This document shows positions 18,986 through 27,586 of a DNA stretch of 59,599 nucleotides, one piece after another. Source of the stretch: Pseudanabaena frigida (GTDB taxonomy: Bacteria > Cyanobacteriota > Cyanobacteriia > Pseudanabaenales > Pseudanabaenaceae); assembly GCA_003242085.1 (NCBI GenBank), contig QBML01000035.1:1-59599 (forward strand). The letters run 5' to 3'. Every line of letters begins with the position of its first letter. Within the stretch, counting starts at the first letter, position 1. The position numbers were made by a program, and so were the translations under genes. The notes under the pieces were generated by a model. That model was not told the origin of the DNA and did not search any database. It saw only the letters and a program-made list of their open reading frames with translations.

Positions 18986-19210
18986 ATGACTTTAGAAAAA
19001 CCTGATAGTGTTTGGAATCATAAGCCTTGGTGGTGTCAGCCTTGGTCAATTATCTTGACTGGCATCTCGATTATTAGTGGTAGTTGGTTATTGTTTAAAA
19101 TAGTGTGGTTATCGATTCTTGTGGCAATCCCCATAACTGCATGGATGGGCTTTTTTGTGATTCTATTTCCCAAGTTAGCTATGCAAGAGATAAATCAAGA
19201 GCTTGGTTAA
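18986..19210 (+). CDS. Small conserved cyanobacterial membrane protein (DUF6737-like)
   Basis: The 74-residue product has the start W-x-HKPWWCQPWSIILTG followed by a first membrane helix (residues about 21-38) and a second one (about 42-63). The tryptophan- and cysteine-rich opening resembles a family of short cyanobacterial membrane proteins of unknown function that I associate, from memory, with DUF6737. The ATG at 18986 follows a GTAGGAAC ribosome site. It may be inserted in thylakoid or plasma membrane. Function is unknown. Confidence 0.7.
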   Translation: MTLEKPDSVWNHKPWWCQPWSIILTGISIISGSWLLFKIVWLSILVAIPITAWMGFFVILFPKLAMQEINQELG

Positions 19211-19220
19211 CAGTTCAGAA

Positions 19221-19502
19221 TTAGAGCGTACCCGCTTCGAGTTGCTCTAAGTAAATAAAATCAGGCGATTTGACACCCGCTTCGGCTCTGATTTTTACTA
19301 ATTTGGGAGACTCAAAAAAGCTCTTAGCATCGGCGATCGCAGTCCATGCAGAGAAATGGACAATTTTGTTTGGGTCATGCTCATATTTGAGAACCTGATA
19401 CGATCGCTCACCTGCTTCTCTCCGAATATCAGCCGCCTCATCAAAAACTTTCTTCCAAGCAGGATAGTCGGCGACTTCGTGGATGATTAAAACGTATTGC
19501 AT
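19221..19502 (-). CDS. Antibiotic-biosynthesis-monooxygenase-like (ABM) domain protein
   Basis: The 93-residue product fits a single ferredoxin-like alpha-beta unit of the dimeric ABM superfamily: YVLIIHEVADYPAWKKVFDEA, then a hydrophobic strand (KIVHFSAWTAIADAKSFFES) and a final strand. Members include heme-degrading and quinone monooxygenases as well as non-enzymatic sensors. No heme-binding signature is evident, so the role remains open. It is convergent with the small membrane protein gene, with a gap of 10 bases. Confidence 0.7.
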   Translation of the reverse strand: MQYVLIIHEVADYPAWKKVFDEAADIRREAGERSYQVLKYEHDPNKIVHFSAWTAIADAKSFFESPKLVKIRAEAGVKSPDFIYLEQLEAGTL

Positions 19503-19596
19503 TGAATGGCTTGGTATTGGAGTTAATCTATTTTACGAGATCGGCGATCGCAAAGTGAAATTATAAATTTTCTCTTAAAAATGAAGGTGCTAATAG

Positions 19597-20097
19597 ATGA
19601 TATTTGCAGTTGATGTTGATTATCGTGATAGTAAGGCTGTAGCTGCGGGAATTGGGTTTAATGATTGGGAAGATAGCATCCCTGCTAATACGTTTATCGA
19701 GCAAACTGATAAGGTCGAAGATTATCAGCCAGGGGAGTTTTATAAACGCGAGCTACCAATTATTTTGTTGCTTTTGGAAAAACTTCTAGAACTTCCCGAA
19801 ATTATAATTATTGATGGTTATGTCTATCTCGATCGCTATAAAAAAGCTGGCTTAGGTCATCATTTATACAATGCACTAGAAGGCAAAGTAGCGGTCATCG
19901 GTGTGGCAAAAAGTCGTTTCAAAGATATTCCCACTGAGGCTGAAGTCTTTAGAGGTGACAGTAACCGACCATTATTTGTAACTGCGATCGGCATAGATGA
20001 AACAGAAGCAAGAAACTTCATTAAAAAGATGCATGGCGATAACAGATTGCCAACAATTTTAAAAGCTGTAGATCGGCTTTGTAGGGATACGCTCTAG
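19597..20097 (+). CDS. Short endonuclease V-like protein
   Basis: Endonuclease V cleaves DNA near deaminated bases such as inosine. This 166-residue protein retains the family's core: the first metal-site strand FAVDVDY (Asp6, Asp8), the RELP element with Glu52, IIDGYVY with Asp73, and KAGLGHHL followed by GVAKSRF (Lys105). It is clearly shorter than the usual 210-230 residues, and the canonical DGHG-x-x-HPR loop is replaced by DGYVYLDR. So activity may be changed, for example toward RNA, or lost. ATG at 19597; the ribosome site AAGGTG lies about seven bases upstream. Confidence 0.75.
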   Translation: MIFAVDVDYRDSKAVAAGIGFNDWEDSIPANTFIEQTDKVEDYQPGEFYKRELPIILLLLEKLLELPEIIIIDGYVYLDRYKKAGLGHHLYNALEGKVAVIGVAKSRFKDIPTEAEVFRGDSNRPLFVTAIGIDETEARNFIKKMHGDNRLPTILKAVDRLCRDTL

Positions 20098-20156
20098 CTG
20101 AAGTAGGGGAATTAAAAGTCCTAAAAAATGTAGCTGAATTTACATTTGGGTATATC

Positions 20157-20262
20157 TACAACGCTTTGCGCTGAACCCACAACTAAGAAAAATCTTAAAA
20201 GCCTTGCTTTGTAAGGCTTTTAAGATTTTTCTTGTGGTTCGTCAGATTGGTAATTGCTGTAA
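20157..20262. repeat. TTACA-ended palindromic element, copy 1
   Basis: A dispersed element with outer TACAACGCTTTGCGCT and GGTAATTGCTGTAA and a central long hairpin (AAGAAAAATCTTAAAAGCC...). The flanks match the elements at 27587-27686 and, reversed, at about 46379-46473, while the hairpin arms differ. Confidence 0.7.
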
Positions 20263-20349
20263 GTTAGATCTTACAAAAATCTATAAATAATTCCTGATTG
20301 CGATATGCGATGATTTATAGCGTTATCGCATTTATTCCGAGGTTGTCCT

Positions 20350-21192
20350 ATGCCCAAAGCGATCGCTCAAGCAGACACTTTTCTTAAAAAAAAGCTGCTA
20401 GGCTCGACGGATTTAGCCGATTCTGAGAAGATTTTCATTAAAAAAGATCAGGCGTTTTATGTCACTGAATATAACCCCGATCGCAATCAACACATTTTAC
20501 TTACGCTTGCATCTCCCTTCCCTGCGATGGACGGCAAAACCCAACTACAAAAAGTCTATGCCTACGATCCGCATATCAAGATTGAAGGAGAAGATCTCAA
20601 TCAGCTAATCAAGTTACCAGTCAGATATTGTTCGCAATTAGATAACGATCAGGCTATCTTTGGTCCTGGTTGGCGCCAGTGCAATACGACTAGTAATACG
20701 ATGCTAGCCGACTATTTACTATCTGGGGCTTTGACGACGATGGCGAAAGCTCAGGGATTTCCAGAGCCAGAGTCAGTATATATGAGAATAGTTGGTAAGT
20801 ATGGTGATACTACCGATCATGATGCTCAAACATGGGCTCTAAAAGAACTTGGCATTAACTCTTACTTCAGCTATTCCCTTTCCTCTAAAGATGTATTACT
20901 TTCTCTTAAAGCTAATATTCCTGTAGTTGTCGGATTTGCTTACAAAGGAAGTGGTCACATTTGTGTGATCGTTGGACACGATCCTAACAAAAAAGTTTGG
21001 CTTGTTCACGATCCTTACGGTACTCGTCATGGTGCTAGTGATAGTTATGATGTTGGTGTTGGTGGAGCTTACGATCCCTATGGCTATGATGTAATGCAGC
21101 AAATTTTTTGGGATGGTGGCGGTGAATCAGGCTGGGGCAGAGTTGTCACCAGTATTAAGGGTAAACCAACGGGCTTACCTTCTGGGCTATAG
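20350..21192 (+). CDS. C39-type papain-like peptidase
   Basis: The 280-residue product has a C39-like cysteine peptidase domain in its C-terminal two thirds. Catalytic candidates are Cys111 in RQCNTTS, preceded by Gln110, then His203 in GSGHICVIVG, and the Asp of VHDPYG near 220. No signal peptide or membrane helix is present, so it appears cytoplasmic or exported by another route. The first 90 residues form a separate region with a beta-rich stretch (AFYVTEYNPDRNQHILL) of unknown role. There is no ABC exporter nearby, unlike bacteriocin-processing C39 proteins. Substrate unknown. ATG at 20350. Confidence 0.75.
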   Translation: MPKAIAQADTFLKKKLLGSTDLADSEKIFIKKDQAFYVTEYNPDRNQHILLTLASPFPAMDGKTQLQKVYAYDPHIKIEGEDLNQLIKLPVRYCSQLDNDQAIFGPGWRQCNTTSNTMLADYLLSGALTTMAKAQGFPEPESVYMRIVGKYGDTTDHDAQTWALKELGINSYFSYSLSSKDVLLSLKANIPVVVGFAYKGSGHICVIVGHDPNKKVWLVHDPYGTRHGASDSYDVGVGGAYDPYGYDVMQQIFWDGGGESGWGRVVTSIKGKPTGLPSGL

Positions 21193-21204
21193 CATTTCCG
21201 AATG

Positions 21205-21275
21205 TATTGTCGAGGGATTCGACTTCAATTAAACATCAGTTACTCTGGTTGAGCGAAGTTGAATCCCTTTGAGAG
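21205..21275. repeat. TTCGACTTC/GAAGTTGAA inverted repeat
   Basis: GAGGGATTCGACTTCAATT and its inverted partner GAGCGAAGTTGAATCCCTTT form an imperfect hairpin after the peptidase gene. Related sequences occur near 28667-28735 and 51326-51385. Confidence 0.6.
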
Positions 21276-21324
21276 CTTACAAAAAGCGACCTTAAAAATA
21301 TTTACTAAAGGGTAATACGACTGA

Positions 21325-21930
21325 GTGAGTATATTAGAACCGAAACAATTAGTAGAGTCTCTTGGCTTTTGGGGTGGACATCTAGCAATTTGGACAATTA
21401 TTTTTGCTGAATCTGGTCTACTTGTCGGTTTCTTCCTACCAGGTGATTCCCTCCTATTTGCCGCAGGTTTTTTAGCTTCTCAAGGGTATCTAAATATTTT
21501 TGCGTTAGTTATAGGATGTTTCGTTTGTGCAGTAGTTGGCGATAACGTTGGTTATGCTACGGGAAAACGCTTTGGACATAAGTTGTTTTCTAGAGAGGAT
21601 TCTCTGTTTTTTCATAAGAATCATATTGTCAAAGCCCAAAAGTTTTATGAGAAACATGGTACTAAAACCATTGTGCTAGCGCGATTTTTGCCCGTCGTGC
21701 GTACTTTTGCTCCCATCGTAGCTGGAATTGGCAGGATGGACTATGCCACATTTTTTAGATTCAATTTAATCGGCGGGCTGGTATGGACAGTTGGTTTGTC
21801 TCTACTGGGGTTTGTCCTAGGCAAAAGTATTCCCGATGTTGATAAATATTTGTTGCCAATCACTTTAGTAATTGTGGTGATTTCAGTTGTTCCTTCAGTT
21901 TTACACTTACTTAAAGAACGTAAGAAATAA
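21325..21930 (+). CDS. DedA-family membrane protein
   Basis: A 201-residue inner-membrane protein of the DedA/SNARE-associated family, whose members are linked to lipid flipping and membrane-potential homeostasis. The family pattern is clear: an early re-entrant stretch with GFFLPGDSLLFAAG (residues about 36-49), then RFLPVVRTFAPIVAG (about 118-132) with the essential basic residue, and FNLIGGLVWT. Four or five hydrophobic helices are seen. The start is GTG at 21325, giving MSILEPKQ. It ends 16 bases before a strong hairpin shared with the convergent phosphatase gene. Confidence 0.92.
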   Translation: MSILEPKQLVESLGFWGGHLAIWTIIFAESGLLVGFFLPGDSLLFAAGFLASQGYLNIFALVIGCFVCAVVGDNVGYATGKRFGHKLFSREDSLFFHKNHIVKAQKFYEKHGTKTIVLARFLPVVRTFAPIVAGIGRMDYATFFRFNLIGGLVWTVGLSLLGFVLGKSIPDVDKYLLPITLVIVVISVVPSVLHLLKERKK

Positions 21931-21946
21931 ATGAAGCTATAAAACC

Positions 21947-21995
21947 AACAACTAAGAGAGGTGCGACGCAAAGCGTCGCACCTCTCTTAGTTGTT
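21947..21995. terminator. Bidirectional terminator between dedA-like and EEP genes
   Basis: Perfect 23-base arms (21947-21969 and 21973-21995) around AAA. The right arm reaches two bases into the stop codon of the convergent gene. Confidence 0.85.
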
Positions 21996-22950
21996 ATTCT
22001 CTTGTGCGAAAGATCGCTCTGACGGGCAGATGATCGGAGATCTTGGAAAAATAGGTGCGATCGCTATCAAAGCCTAAATCTTTTTGAGGATCGAGAATTT
22101 GTACTGATTGAGAAATATATTCTGCTTCTGCACCTTTAGGAGCTTTAGAAACTGCAATGTGATCGATTACACAACCAGTACCGCGATTAGAAAAACGGGG
22201 ACGACCATCGGCAGTTTTCGGCTCACCACGTTTCCTTAAGCAGTTTTCTTTAGCATCGGTTTCTATAGTTCTTGTCAAGAATGTAAGTGGAGCATCGCGC
22301 AATCCACGGTTTTGTTCTGCCCAAGTGGGACTGTTGAAATCTCCTACGAGAACCAGATCGGGATCTGATTGAGTATTTTTTTGGTAATTATCAACTTCTT
22401 TGCGTAAAAGATCGCTTTGATTTTGACGTAAGCGATCGGCATCCTTACCAAAACCGCCTTTTTGATGCACGACTACCAAAGTAAAATCAAAGCTCTTACC
22501 ATCCTTTTGCTCTGTTTTGAGATAGGTCACTAATGGCGATCGCAAAGTCCCCGTAATATTTACATCTCGCCATTCAGTCACTTTTTGCGCTGAGATTAAA
22601 TCTTTGCGATAGAACAAAGCGATCCTTTGTTTATTGCCCGTTTCTCCTAGAATAAATTCCCATGGTTTGGATTTATTCAGTTTCTCTTTTAATTTTTCGG
22701 CAGCGATCGGACTCACCTCCTGCAAACCGATCACGTCAAAATTGCGTTCGATAATCTGGCTAACTGCGTCAACTTTTTCCGTATTCAGCCCATCAAAATT
22801 TTCGAGATTGAATGTACCCAAGCGAATTCGATCTGGTGAATTTGCAGTCGCAAATGGATTGGAGCAAGCAGTAGCGATCGCGGCAATACAGCAAATGCCA
22901 AGCCAAGAGGTATACCCATATTGAAAGTTTTTTAAAAAGGATCTCTGCAT
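21994..22950 (-). CDS. Endonuclease/exonuclease/phosphatase-family lipoprotein
   Basis: The domain belongs to the metal-dependent EEP superfamily (DNase I, Mg-dependent phosphodiesterases). Visible motifs are LGTFNLENFD (metal-site Asn), DVIGLQEVSP (metal Glu), VVVHQKGG, VLVGDFNSP (GDFN motif) and SDHLPVRAIF (catalytic Asp-His). The N-terminus from ATG 22950 has a hydrophobic signal ending in the lipobox IATAC-S, so the protein should be a periplasmic lipoprotein. That location suggests nucleic-acid scavenging or phosphate release, but the substrate is not deducible. Alternative starts are ATG 22962 and GTG 22968. Confidence 0.85.
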   Translation of the reverse strand: MQRSFLKNFQYGYTSWLGICCIAAIATACSNPFATANSPDRIRLGTFNLENFDGLNTEKVDAVSQIIERNFDVIGLQEVSPIAAEKLKEKLNKSKPWEFILGETGNKQRIALFYRKDLISAQKVTEWRDVNITGTLRSPLVTYLKTEQKDGKSFDFTLVVVHQKGGFGKDADRLRQNQSDLLRKEVDNYQKNTQSDPDLVLVGDFNSPTWAEQNRGLRDAPLTFLTRTIETDAKENCLRKRGEPKTADGRPRFSNRGTGCVIDHIAVSKAPKGAEAEYISQSVQILDPQKDLGFDSDRTYFSKISDHLPVRAIFRTRE

Positions 22951-23050
22951 TACATTCACCATCACCACATCACATCCAACAATTTACGAGTAACCAGCGC
23001 AATGCACTTTAAGTAGAATAACTCTCAGACATAGCAAAAAGCGATCGCGC

Positions 23051-24568
23051 TCAATAGAGCGAAGGATTATTAATCCTAACCTGACTTAAAAACTCATCAA
23101 TCACATCAATCAACCAAATAACTTCTGTTGGTCTAATATCACTGGTTGCTAAGGTGTATTTGTTTCCTTGTAAATACAGAAAAATATTGACCTTTCTAGA
23201 ATTGTCTTCATTATGTTCTTTACTCATCCAAATTAGATTGTCTAAAAATCCACTATTTCTTTTTTCTAGCATTCTCCACTTTGGCTCAACTCCTTGAAAT
23301 GCGCTAGTTGGGAATTTCATTTGCCAAGAAGTTTTGCCAAATATCGATCGCGTCAACCAAGTTTCTTTCTCCCCAACCTCTAGAGTCACTGTTGTTAGTT
23401 CATTTAAAGAAATCGCGATCGTTACGAATGCGATCGCCGCAGCACCAAGATAGAGCCAATATGCATTCCCGACGGAAGCTAAACCTGCAAAAATAGCTGA
23501 GAGAAATGGCTGGATAAAAAGAAAAATTATTCCCGATAATAACCACAGACAAATCACTGTCCAGAGACGATAGGGAATCACTACCCTGAGTTGGGTTAAA
23601 GATTGTTCAACCCGAATATTAGTATCGCTTGGGGGAAAAGCAACAGAATAGGGCTTGAATGCGGCAGAACTAAAACTTGGCGATCGTTTGATTCGGTTGA
23701 CAGGATTAGGAGCGAGGGTGTCAGCACTTATTGAAGTGGGAACAGGTTGTAATTGAGAGGGTTCGCGTAGAGCTTGTAAAGCGATTCTGGCGGAAGAATA
23801 GCGTTTTTTGACTATCGGCTCTACTAACTTTTGAATCCATTGGACTAGATGAGGACTCGCACTAGTGCGATCGCTAAAGAGGATGCGCGCATCGTCATCC
23901 TGTGGTAAATCCGCAGGCGAGATCCCCGTTAGTAAATGAATGAGTGTTGCCCCTAACGCATAAAGATCGGAAGCGGCTACCGCTCTACCTCCATATTGTT
24001 CCATCGGAGCATAGCCATAGGTTCCAACTATAGTGAAAGATTTGCCTTCAGCTGCCGCTTTATCTTGCACCGCACCAAAATCCACTAGATAAATATTTCT
24101 TGCTTCCCCTTCTTTGCCAGTTAAAACTAAATTACAAGGCTTAAGATCGCGATGGAGAACTTGAGGACTAAGTTCGTGGAGATAGATCAGAATTTCTAAA
24201 ATGGCGATCGCAATTTGCTTAACCTGTGACTCAGTAAACTTATATCCTTTGGCTATATATTCTCGTAGCGAATCCCCTTGAATGTATTCCTGTACCAAGC
24301 CAAACCACAAAGAGCGATCGTCAATCGAAAAATAATCGCGATATTTTGGAATGCGTGGATGATCTAGCTGCTTGAGTACATTGGCTTCACGCTCAAATAG
24401 TTTTAGGTTTTCCCATTGGACATTGCCCCCAAATGCTAATAACTTGACTACAACCAATTCATTCTCTTTCTGCAAATCCTTAGCTAACCAAGTATCACGA
24501 CCTGCATTTTGACCAAGCTGACGCTCTAGCTGATAGCGTTTATTCACAATTGCTTGAGGTTCTAGCAT
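23051..24568 (-). CDS. Serine/threonine protein kinase with C-terminal membrane segments
   Basis: A Hanks-type kinase domain occupies residues about 12-270: ATP-binding Lys42 (VVVKLL), catalytic HRDLKPCNL with Asp141, metal-binding DFG at 163-165, and the activation end GTYGYAPMEQYGG. All key residues are present. The glycine-rich loop is weak (LGQNAGRDTWLAK). After a linker, two hydrophobic segments at about 345-365 and 370-390 anchor a C-terminal domain of about 110 residues that resembles nothing I can name. Topology suggests a cytoplasmic kinase and a C-terminal domain on the same side. Targets are unknown. Length 505 residues. Confidence 0.9.
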   Translation of the reverse strand: MLEPQAIVNKRYQLERQLGQNAGRDTWLAKDLQKENELVVVKLLAFGGNVQWENLKLFEREANVLKQLDHPRIPKYRDYFSIDDRSLWFGLVQEYIQGDSLREYIAKGYKFTESQVKQIAIAILEILIYLHELSPQVLHRDLKPCNLVLTGKEGEARNIYLVDFGAVQDKAAAEGKSFTIVGTYGYAPMEQYGGRAVAASDLYALGATLIHLLTGISPADLPQDDDARILFSDRTSASPHLVQWIQKLVEPIVKKRYSSARIALQALREPSQLQPVPTSISADTLAPNPVNRIKRSPSFSSAAFKPYSVAFPPSDTNIRVEQSLTQLRVVIPYRLWTVICLWLLSGIIFLFIQPFLSAIFAGLASVGNAYWLYLGAAAIAFVTIAISLNELTTVTLEVGEKETWLTRSIFGKTSWQMKFPTSAFQGVEPKWRMLEKRNSGFLDNLIWMSKEHNEDNSRKVNIFLYLQGNKYTLATSDIRPTEVIWLIDVIDEFLSQVRINNPSLY

Positions 24569-24592
24569 AACTATAGCCTTAGATTTTAATAA

Positions 24593-24622
24593 TCAAAGAG
24601 CGCTAAAGCACTCTTTGATTCA
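24593..24622 (-). terminator. Terminator of the HAD phosphatase gene
   Basis: Thirteen-base arms (24593-24605 and 24610-24622, one G-U pair) end five bases before the HAD stop codon on the minus strand. Confidence 0.65.
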
Positions 24623-24626
24623 GAAT

Positions 24627-25463
24627 TTATAGCACGAATTTTTCGATCGCTACAGCTACGCCATCATCTTCAACAGTAGGTGCAACCCAGTCACCTAAAG
24701 GTTTTAAACCTTCAGGGGCATTTCCCATGACTACACCAATTCCTGCATATTCAATCATTTCTAGATCGTTGAAATTATCGCCGATCGCTAAAACTTGTGA
24801 GCGATCGAATCCTAAAATATTTTCTGCTAAATGTTTTACGGCTGTACCTTTATTGGCGATCGGATTGGTGGCTTCAAAGAAAGTTGCCACGGATTTGGTG
24901 AGATAGAGTTGTTGAGGTGTATAGCGATCTTTCAGTACTCGTAGCATTTCTGTCACTAGTTCCGCCGTGTCACTCAATGCCAAAATCTTTGTCGGCGGAT
25001 GGTCTGTACTTTTGCTAATTAAGAATTTGCGTAAATCGCCAACCACCTTAACTCCTACCTTAGAACGTTCCGCATAGGCCTGGGTTTGCGCGGTCATTTT
25101 CCTTACGTAGAGTTCATCATTCACATAGATATGGATCGAAAGCTGGTCATTGGTGGCAAATTCTCCTAGATCGTCCAGTAAAGAGAGAGCCTGTTCTAGT
25201 TCGACTGGCCAATGTCCGACTAATTCATCGGTTTTCGGATCTTTAATAAATGCTCCTTGATAAGAGATCAATGGCATATCAGAGCCGATCAGTTCGTGAA
25301 ATCGCACAGCCGAGCGATACATTCTGCCTGTGGCGATCGCCACTTTTACGCCCTTTGCCTGAGCTGCTTTTATGGCTTGCTTAACTGCATCATTGACTTG
25401 ATTTGCATCACCGCTAATTGTGCCATCAATATCTACCACAACCAATTTAATATTTTGCGCCAT
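24627..25463 (-). CDS. Cof-type HAD hydrolase
   Basis: A cytoplasmic phosphatase of the haloacid dehalogenase superfamily, Cof subgroup. Motif I is VVVDIDGTISG (nucleophile Asp11, acid Asp13 from the chosen start), and motif IV is AIGDNFNDLEMI near residue 220. The C2 cap lies between. Members dephosphorylate sugar phosphates, flavin precursors or PLP. The ATG at 25463 is chosen: it gives the standard MAQNIKLVVVDIDGT opening and 278 residues. A 58-residue upstream extension passes through a terminator hairpin (25585-25613) and would add an unexplained hydrophobic segment, so it was rejected. Confidence 0.88.
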   Translation of the reverse strand: MAQNIKLVVVDIDGTISGDANQVNDAVKQAIKAAQAKGVKVAIATGRMYRSAVRFHELIGSDMPLISYQGAFIKDPKTDELVGHWPVELEQALSLLDDLGEFATNDQLSIHIYVNDELYVRKMTAQTQAYAERSKVGVKVVGDLRKFLISKSTDHPPTKILALSDTAELVTEMLRVLKDRYTPQQLYLTKSVATFFEATNPIANKGTAVKHLAENILGFDRSQVLAIGDNFNDLEMIEYAGIGVVMGNAPEGLKPLGDWVAPTVEDDGVAVAIEKFVL

Positions 25464-25584
25464 GAGTTTTTTGCTTTGTTTTTGCTTGGTCTTAGCTTGC
25501 TTATTTACTTGATTGCTTGGCAACAGTGTAGCGAAAATTGCAACAATCAAGATGTAGCAAGCAATGCTCGCGGAAATTTTCACA

Positions 25585-25613
25585 AAAAAAGACCCGCATT
25601 GCGAGTCTTTTTT
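25585..25613 (-). terminator. Second terminator after the TPR gene
   Basis: Arms 25585-25598 and 25600-25613 (AAAAAAGACCCGCA / TGCGAGTCTTTTTT, one G-U pair) flanked by T-rich sequence on both strands. Confidence 0.75.
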
Positions 25614-25635
25614 ATAATGCTTGCTCAGCAAACTC

Positions 25636-25678
25636 AAAACCTAAAAGAGAGTTGCGCCGCAACTCTCTTTTGGGTTTT
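25636..25678 (-). terminator. First terminator after the TPR gene
   Basis: Twenty-base arms 25636-25655 and 25659-25678 with one G-U pair. The outer arm overlaps the TPR stop codon. Arms begin with AAAACC like the other palindromes in this window. Confidence 0.75.
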
Positions 25679-26573
25679 AGGATTCAGGGCAGCTTTTACC
25701 ACCCGATATATTGCGACATTGTTCGCGGATTTCTGATAATAGGCTTGGGTTCATCTGCTTAGATTTACTTAGAGCCAGCTCAAATTGCTTCTTAGCAGTA
25801 GGAATGTTATTACCACCTTGCATCCACAAAACTTGTCCCTTGAGATAAGTTAACTCTGGATTGTTCGGTGCAGCCGCGATCGCCTTATTAACAGCATCCA
25901 GAGCTAATTCGGGCTTGCGAGCGTCGCGATAGGCGAGAGCAATACCGCGCCATTTGAGGTAATCGGGAGATGCATATTGCTTGAGACTGGCTAATGCTGA
26001 CTCAAGGTCAGACAAAGGCAATACCGATGCGATTAGCATATCGATATAACCCTTAATCAAATTTAGCTCAGGATCGTTGGGGTCGATATCCTGCGCTTTC
26101 TTGATATTGTCAAATACGCTTTGTACAAGGGGCAAAGCTCTAGGAGCACTAGATAGACCTTCAGTTTTGACAATATACCCTGCTTCAATCAAATCGCTAG
26201 CGGCAATATACAGATATGCACGGAGGTCGTCTTTGCCTTTTAAGGCTTCAGCATTAGTACGAACTCGCTTACCATATAGCTGCATTCCTATGTAATCTTC
26301 TTTTGCATAGGCGGTAGAAGCGCGCAGAGCAAATAAAAGTGGTTCGCTGGCCTCAGTCCTGACTGCCAAATCTAGCTGCTTTACTGCGGCAACATAATTT
26401 CCTTCTTTGAACATTAATTCAAAGGCTTTTTGGGTTTCACTACCGATCGCTCTAGCATTTGTGGAGCGAAAAGGATCGGCGGCGAAGCTAGGCATTGCTG
26501 TCGCGGCGGTGACTAATGCAGCTAATAGGGATGCAGATACAGATGCAGATATAAGTTTCAAAGGCCGATTCAT
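25677..26573 (-). CDS. Secreted TPR protein (Sll0314/Alr1548-like)
   Basis: From ATG 26573 (ribosome site GGGGAA) the 298-residue product starts with a signal peptide ending near MPSFAADP. The rest is helical with tetratricopeptide-type repeats, clearest at LDAVNKAIAAAPNNPELTYLKG and KAQDIDPNDPELNLIKGYID. A cyanobacterial family of this layout is known as Sll0314-like TPR proteins; the assignment is from memory of the family's features. Two cysteines near the C-terminus (QCRNISGGKSC) may form a disulfide in the periplasm. Role is unknown, presumably protein-protein interaction. An in-frame start at 26630 would place 19 residues before the signal peptide and is unlikely. Confidence 0.82.
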   Translation of the reverse strand: MNRPLKLISASVSASLLAALVTAATAMPSFAADPFRSTNARAIGSETQKAFELMFKEGNYVAAVKQLDLAVRTEASEPLLFALRASTAYAKEDYIGMQLYGKRVRTNAEALKGKDDLRAYLYIAASDLIEAGYIVKTEGLSSAPRALPLVQSVFDNIKKAQDIDPNDPELNLIKGYIDMLIASVLPLSDLESALASLKQYASPDYLKWRGIALAYRDARKPELALDAVNKAIAAAPNNPELTYLKGQVLWMQGGNNIPTAKKQFELALSKSKQMNPSLLSEIREQCRNISGGKSCPES

Positions 26574-26859
26574 AAAATTCCCCGAAAAATTCAGGCTACA
26601 AGTTAGGTGAGTATCTTTAATGATTAGCAAAGTCTAGGTTGTAATTCTAAACATTTTGACAAATTCAATTTGCACTAAATCTAAATATTTGTTTTAAATT
26701 TAGTCTAGATTTATTAATTTGTCTGCAACTTATTCCGTTAATACAACGAGAGACGATTTTATATTATAAAAAGTTTCGCACCCTCACCCGATCGCCCAGA
26801 TGTAGTGATTTGTAAATGAGTACAAACTTATTTACAAATCACTATGAAAATTTCTCTAT
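26574..26859. other. Intergenic region, nothing recognised
   Basis: AT-rich sequence upstream of the TPR gene, presumably with its promoter. A small inverted repeat (GTGATTTGTAAATGAG / TTTACAAATCAC, 26808-26842) is the only structure seen. Confidence 0.4.
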
Positions 26860-26956
26860 AGAAATGAAAGGGTTGCTTAGGACATAAAACCCAAAATACA
26901 AGTGGCGGTGCTTTGCACCGCCACTTGTATTTTGGGTTTTTATCTATCGCTATACA
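26860..26956. repeat. GCTATAGCAAT-family palindromic element, copy 1
   Basis: Perfect 26-base arms at 26886-26911 and 26915-26940 around TTT. The left flank TTGCTTAGGACATAAAACCCA is shared with the copy at 53985-54103 and the right end has GCTATAC. The central arm (ATACAAGTGGCGGTGC) differs from the other copies but is matched exactly by its partner. Confidence 0.8.
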
Positions 26957-27052
26957 AGCAGATAAAAGTGGGTGCGATCGCACCCACTCCAAATCGAATC
27001 AAACCCAAGATTGCGAGCAAAGATGCAGTAGACCAAACTCGATCTCTCATTT

Positions 27053-27418
27053 TTATACAACTCGATTGGGAAACGATATTTCTAGGACAACACATCCGAT
27101 ATCGGTTTTAAATGGCCCATGAATTTCATGGGGAGGTCTACTAGCATAATGTCCACTTTCCAGCCACATATCAAATGCGCGATCGTAAAGCCGCCCACTA
27201 ACGATAAATACCTCTTCAGGATAGGGATGACTTTTACCACCCAAAGCATTGGTATCAGCATTTGCATAAAACCGAGTTAAGCGCGTATATTCGCATGTGT
27301 CTGGATCTTGGCTTAGAGTTAGTTCTTCTACCATTCCTTCTAATCCAGCGATCGGATTCCATTTCCCATCAAGGTCTGGATTTAGTGGATTCCAATAAGT
27401 AGTAGTGGATTTTGGCAT
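27053..27418 (-). CDS. ChrR-like cupin protein
   Basis: A 121-residue single cupin. The metal-site motif is seen in GGKSHPYPEEVFIVSGRLYD (His, Glu) and the second half in HYASRPPHEIHGPF. The pattern resembles ChrR-type cupins, which bind zinc in anti-sigma factors or act alone. No sigma factor lies nearby. ATG at 27418 is chosen; a GTG two codons upstream is possible. Substrate or partner is unknown. Confidence 0.78.
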   Translation of the reverse strand: MPKSTTTYWNPLNPDLDGKWNPIAGLEGMVEELTLSQDPDTCEYTRLTRFYANADTNALGGKSHPYPEEVFIVSGRLYDRAFDMWLESGHYASRPPHEIHGPFKTDIGCVVLEISFPNRVV

Positions 27419-27586
27419 ATTCACTCATCAAAAATAATATTGATACCAAGTCTACAAATGTTAAAGCCACTTGTAGATCCTCAAAATCTTTTTGTGGTTG
27501 ATTGTGAACTCGATGAGTTCGATTTGTTATGTGCTTAATTTTGCTTACAGTATAGTCCTTGCTGCTGCTAGTCAGTAATTTCCCTT

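Noticed and set aside
25464-25637. Longer N-terminus of the HAD phosphatase with a hydrophobic helix
   Set aside because: The extension crosses a terminator hairpin at 25585-25613, and the family normally starts just before the VVVDIDGT motif, matching ATG 25463.
26902-27111. Plus-strand open frame of 69 codons after the palindrome at 26886
   Set aside because: It begins inside the right arm of a palindromic element and runs antisense to the end of the cupin gene; no ribosome site and no protein-like pattern.
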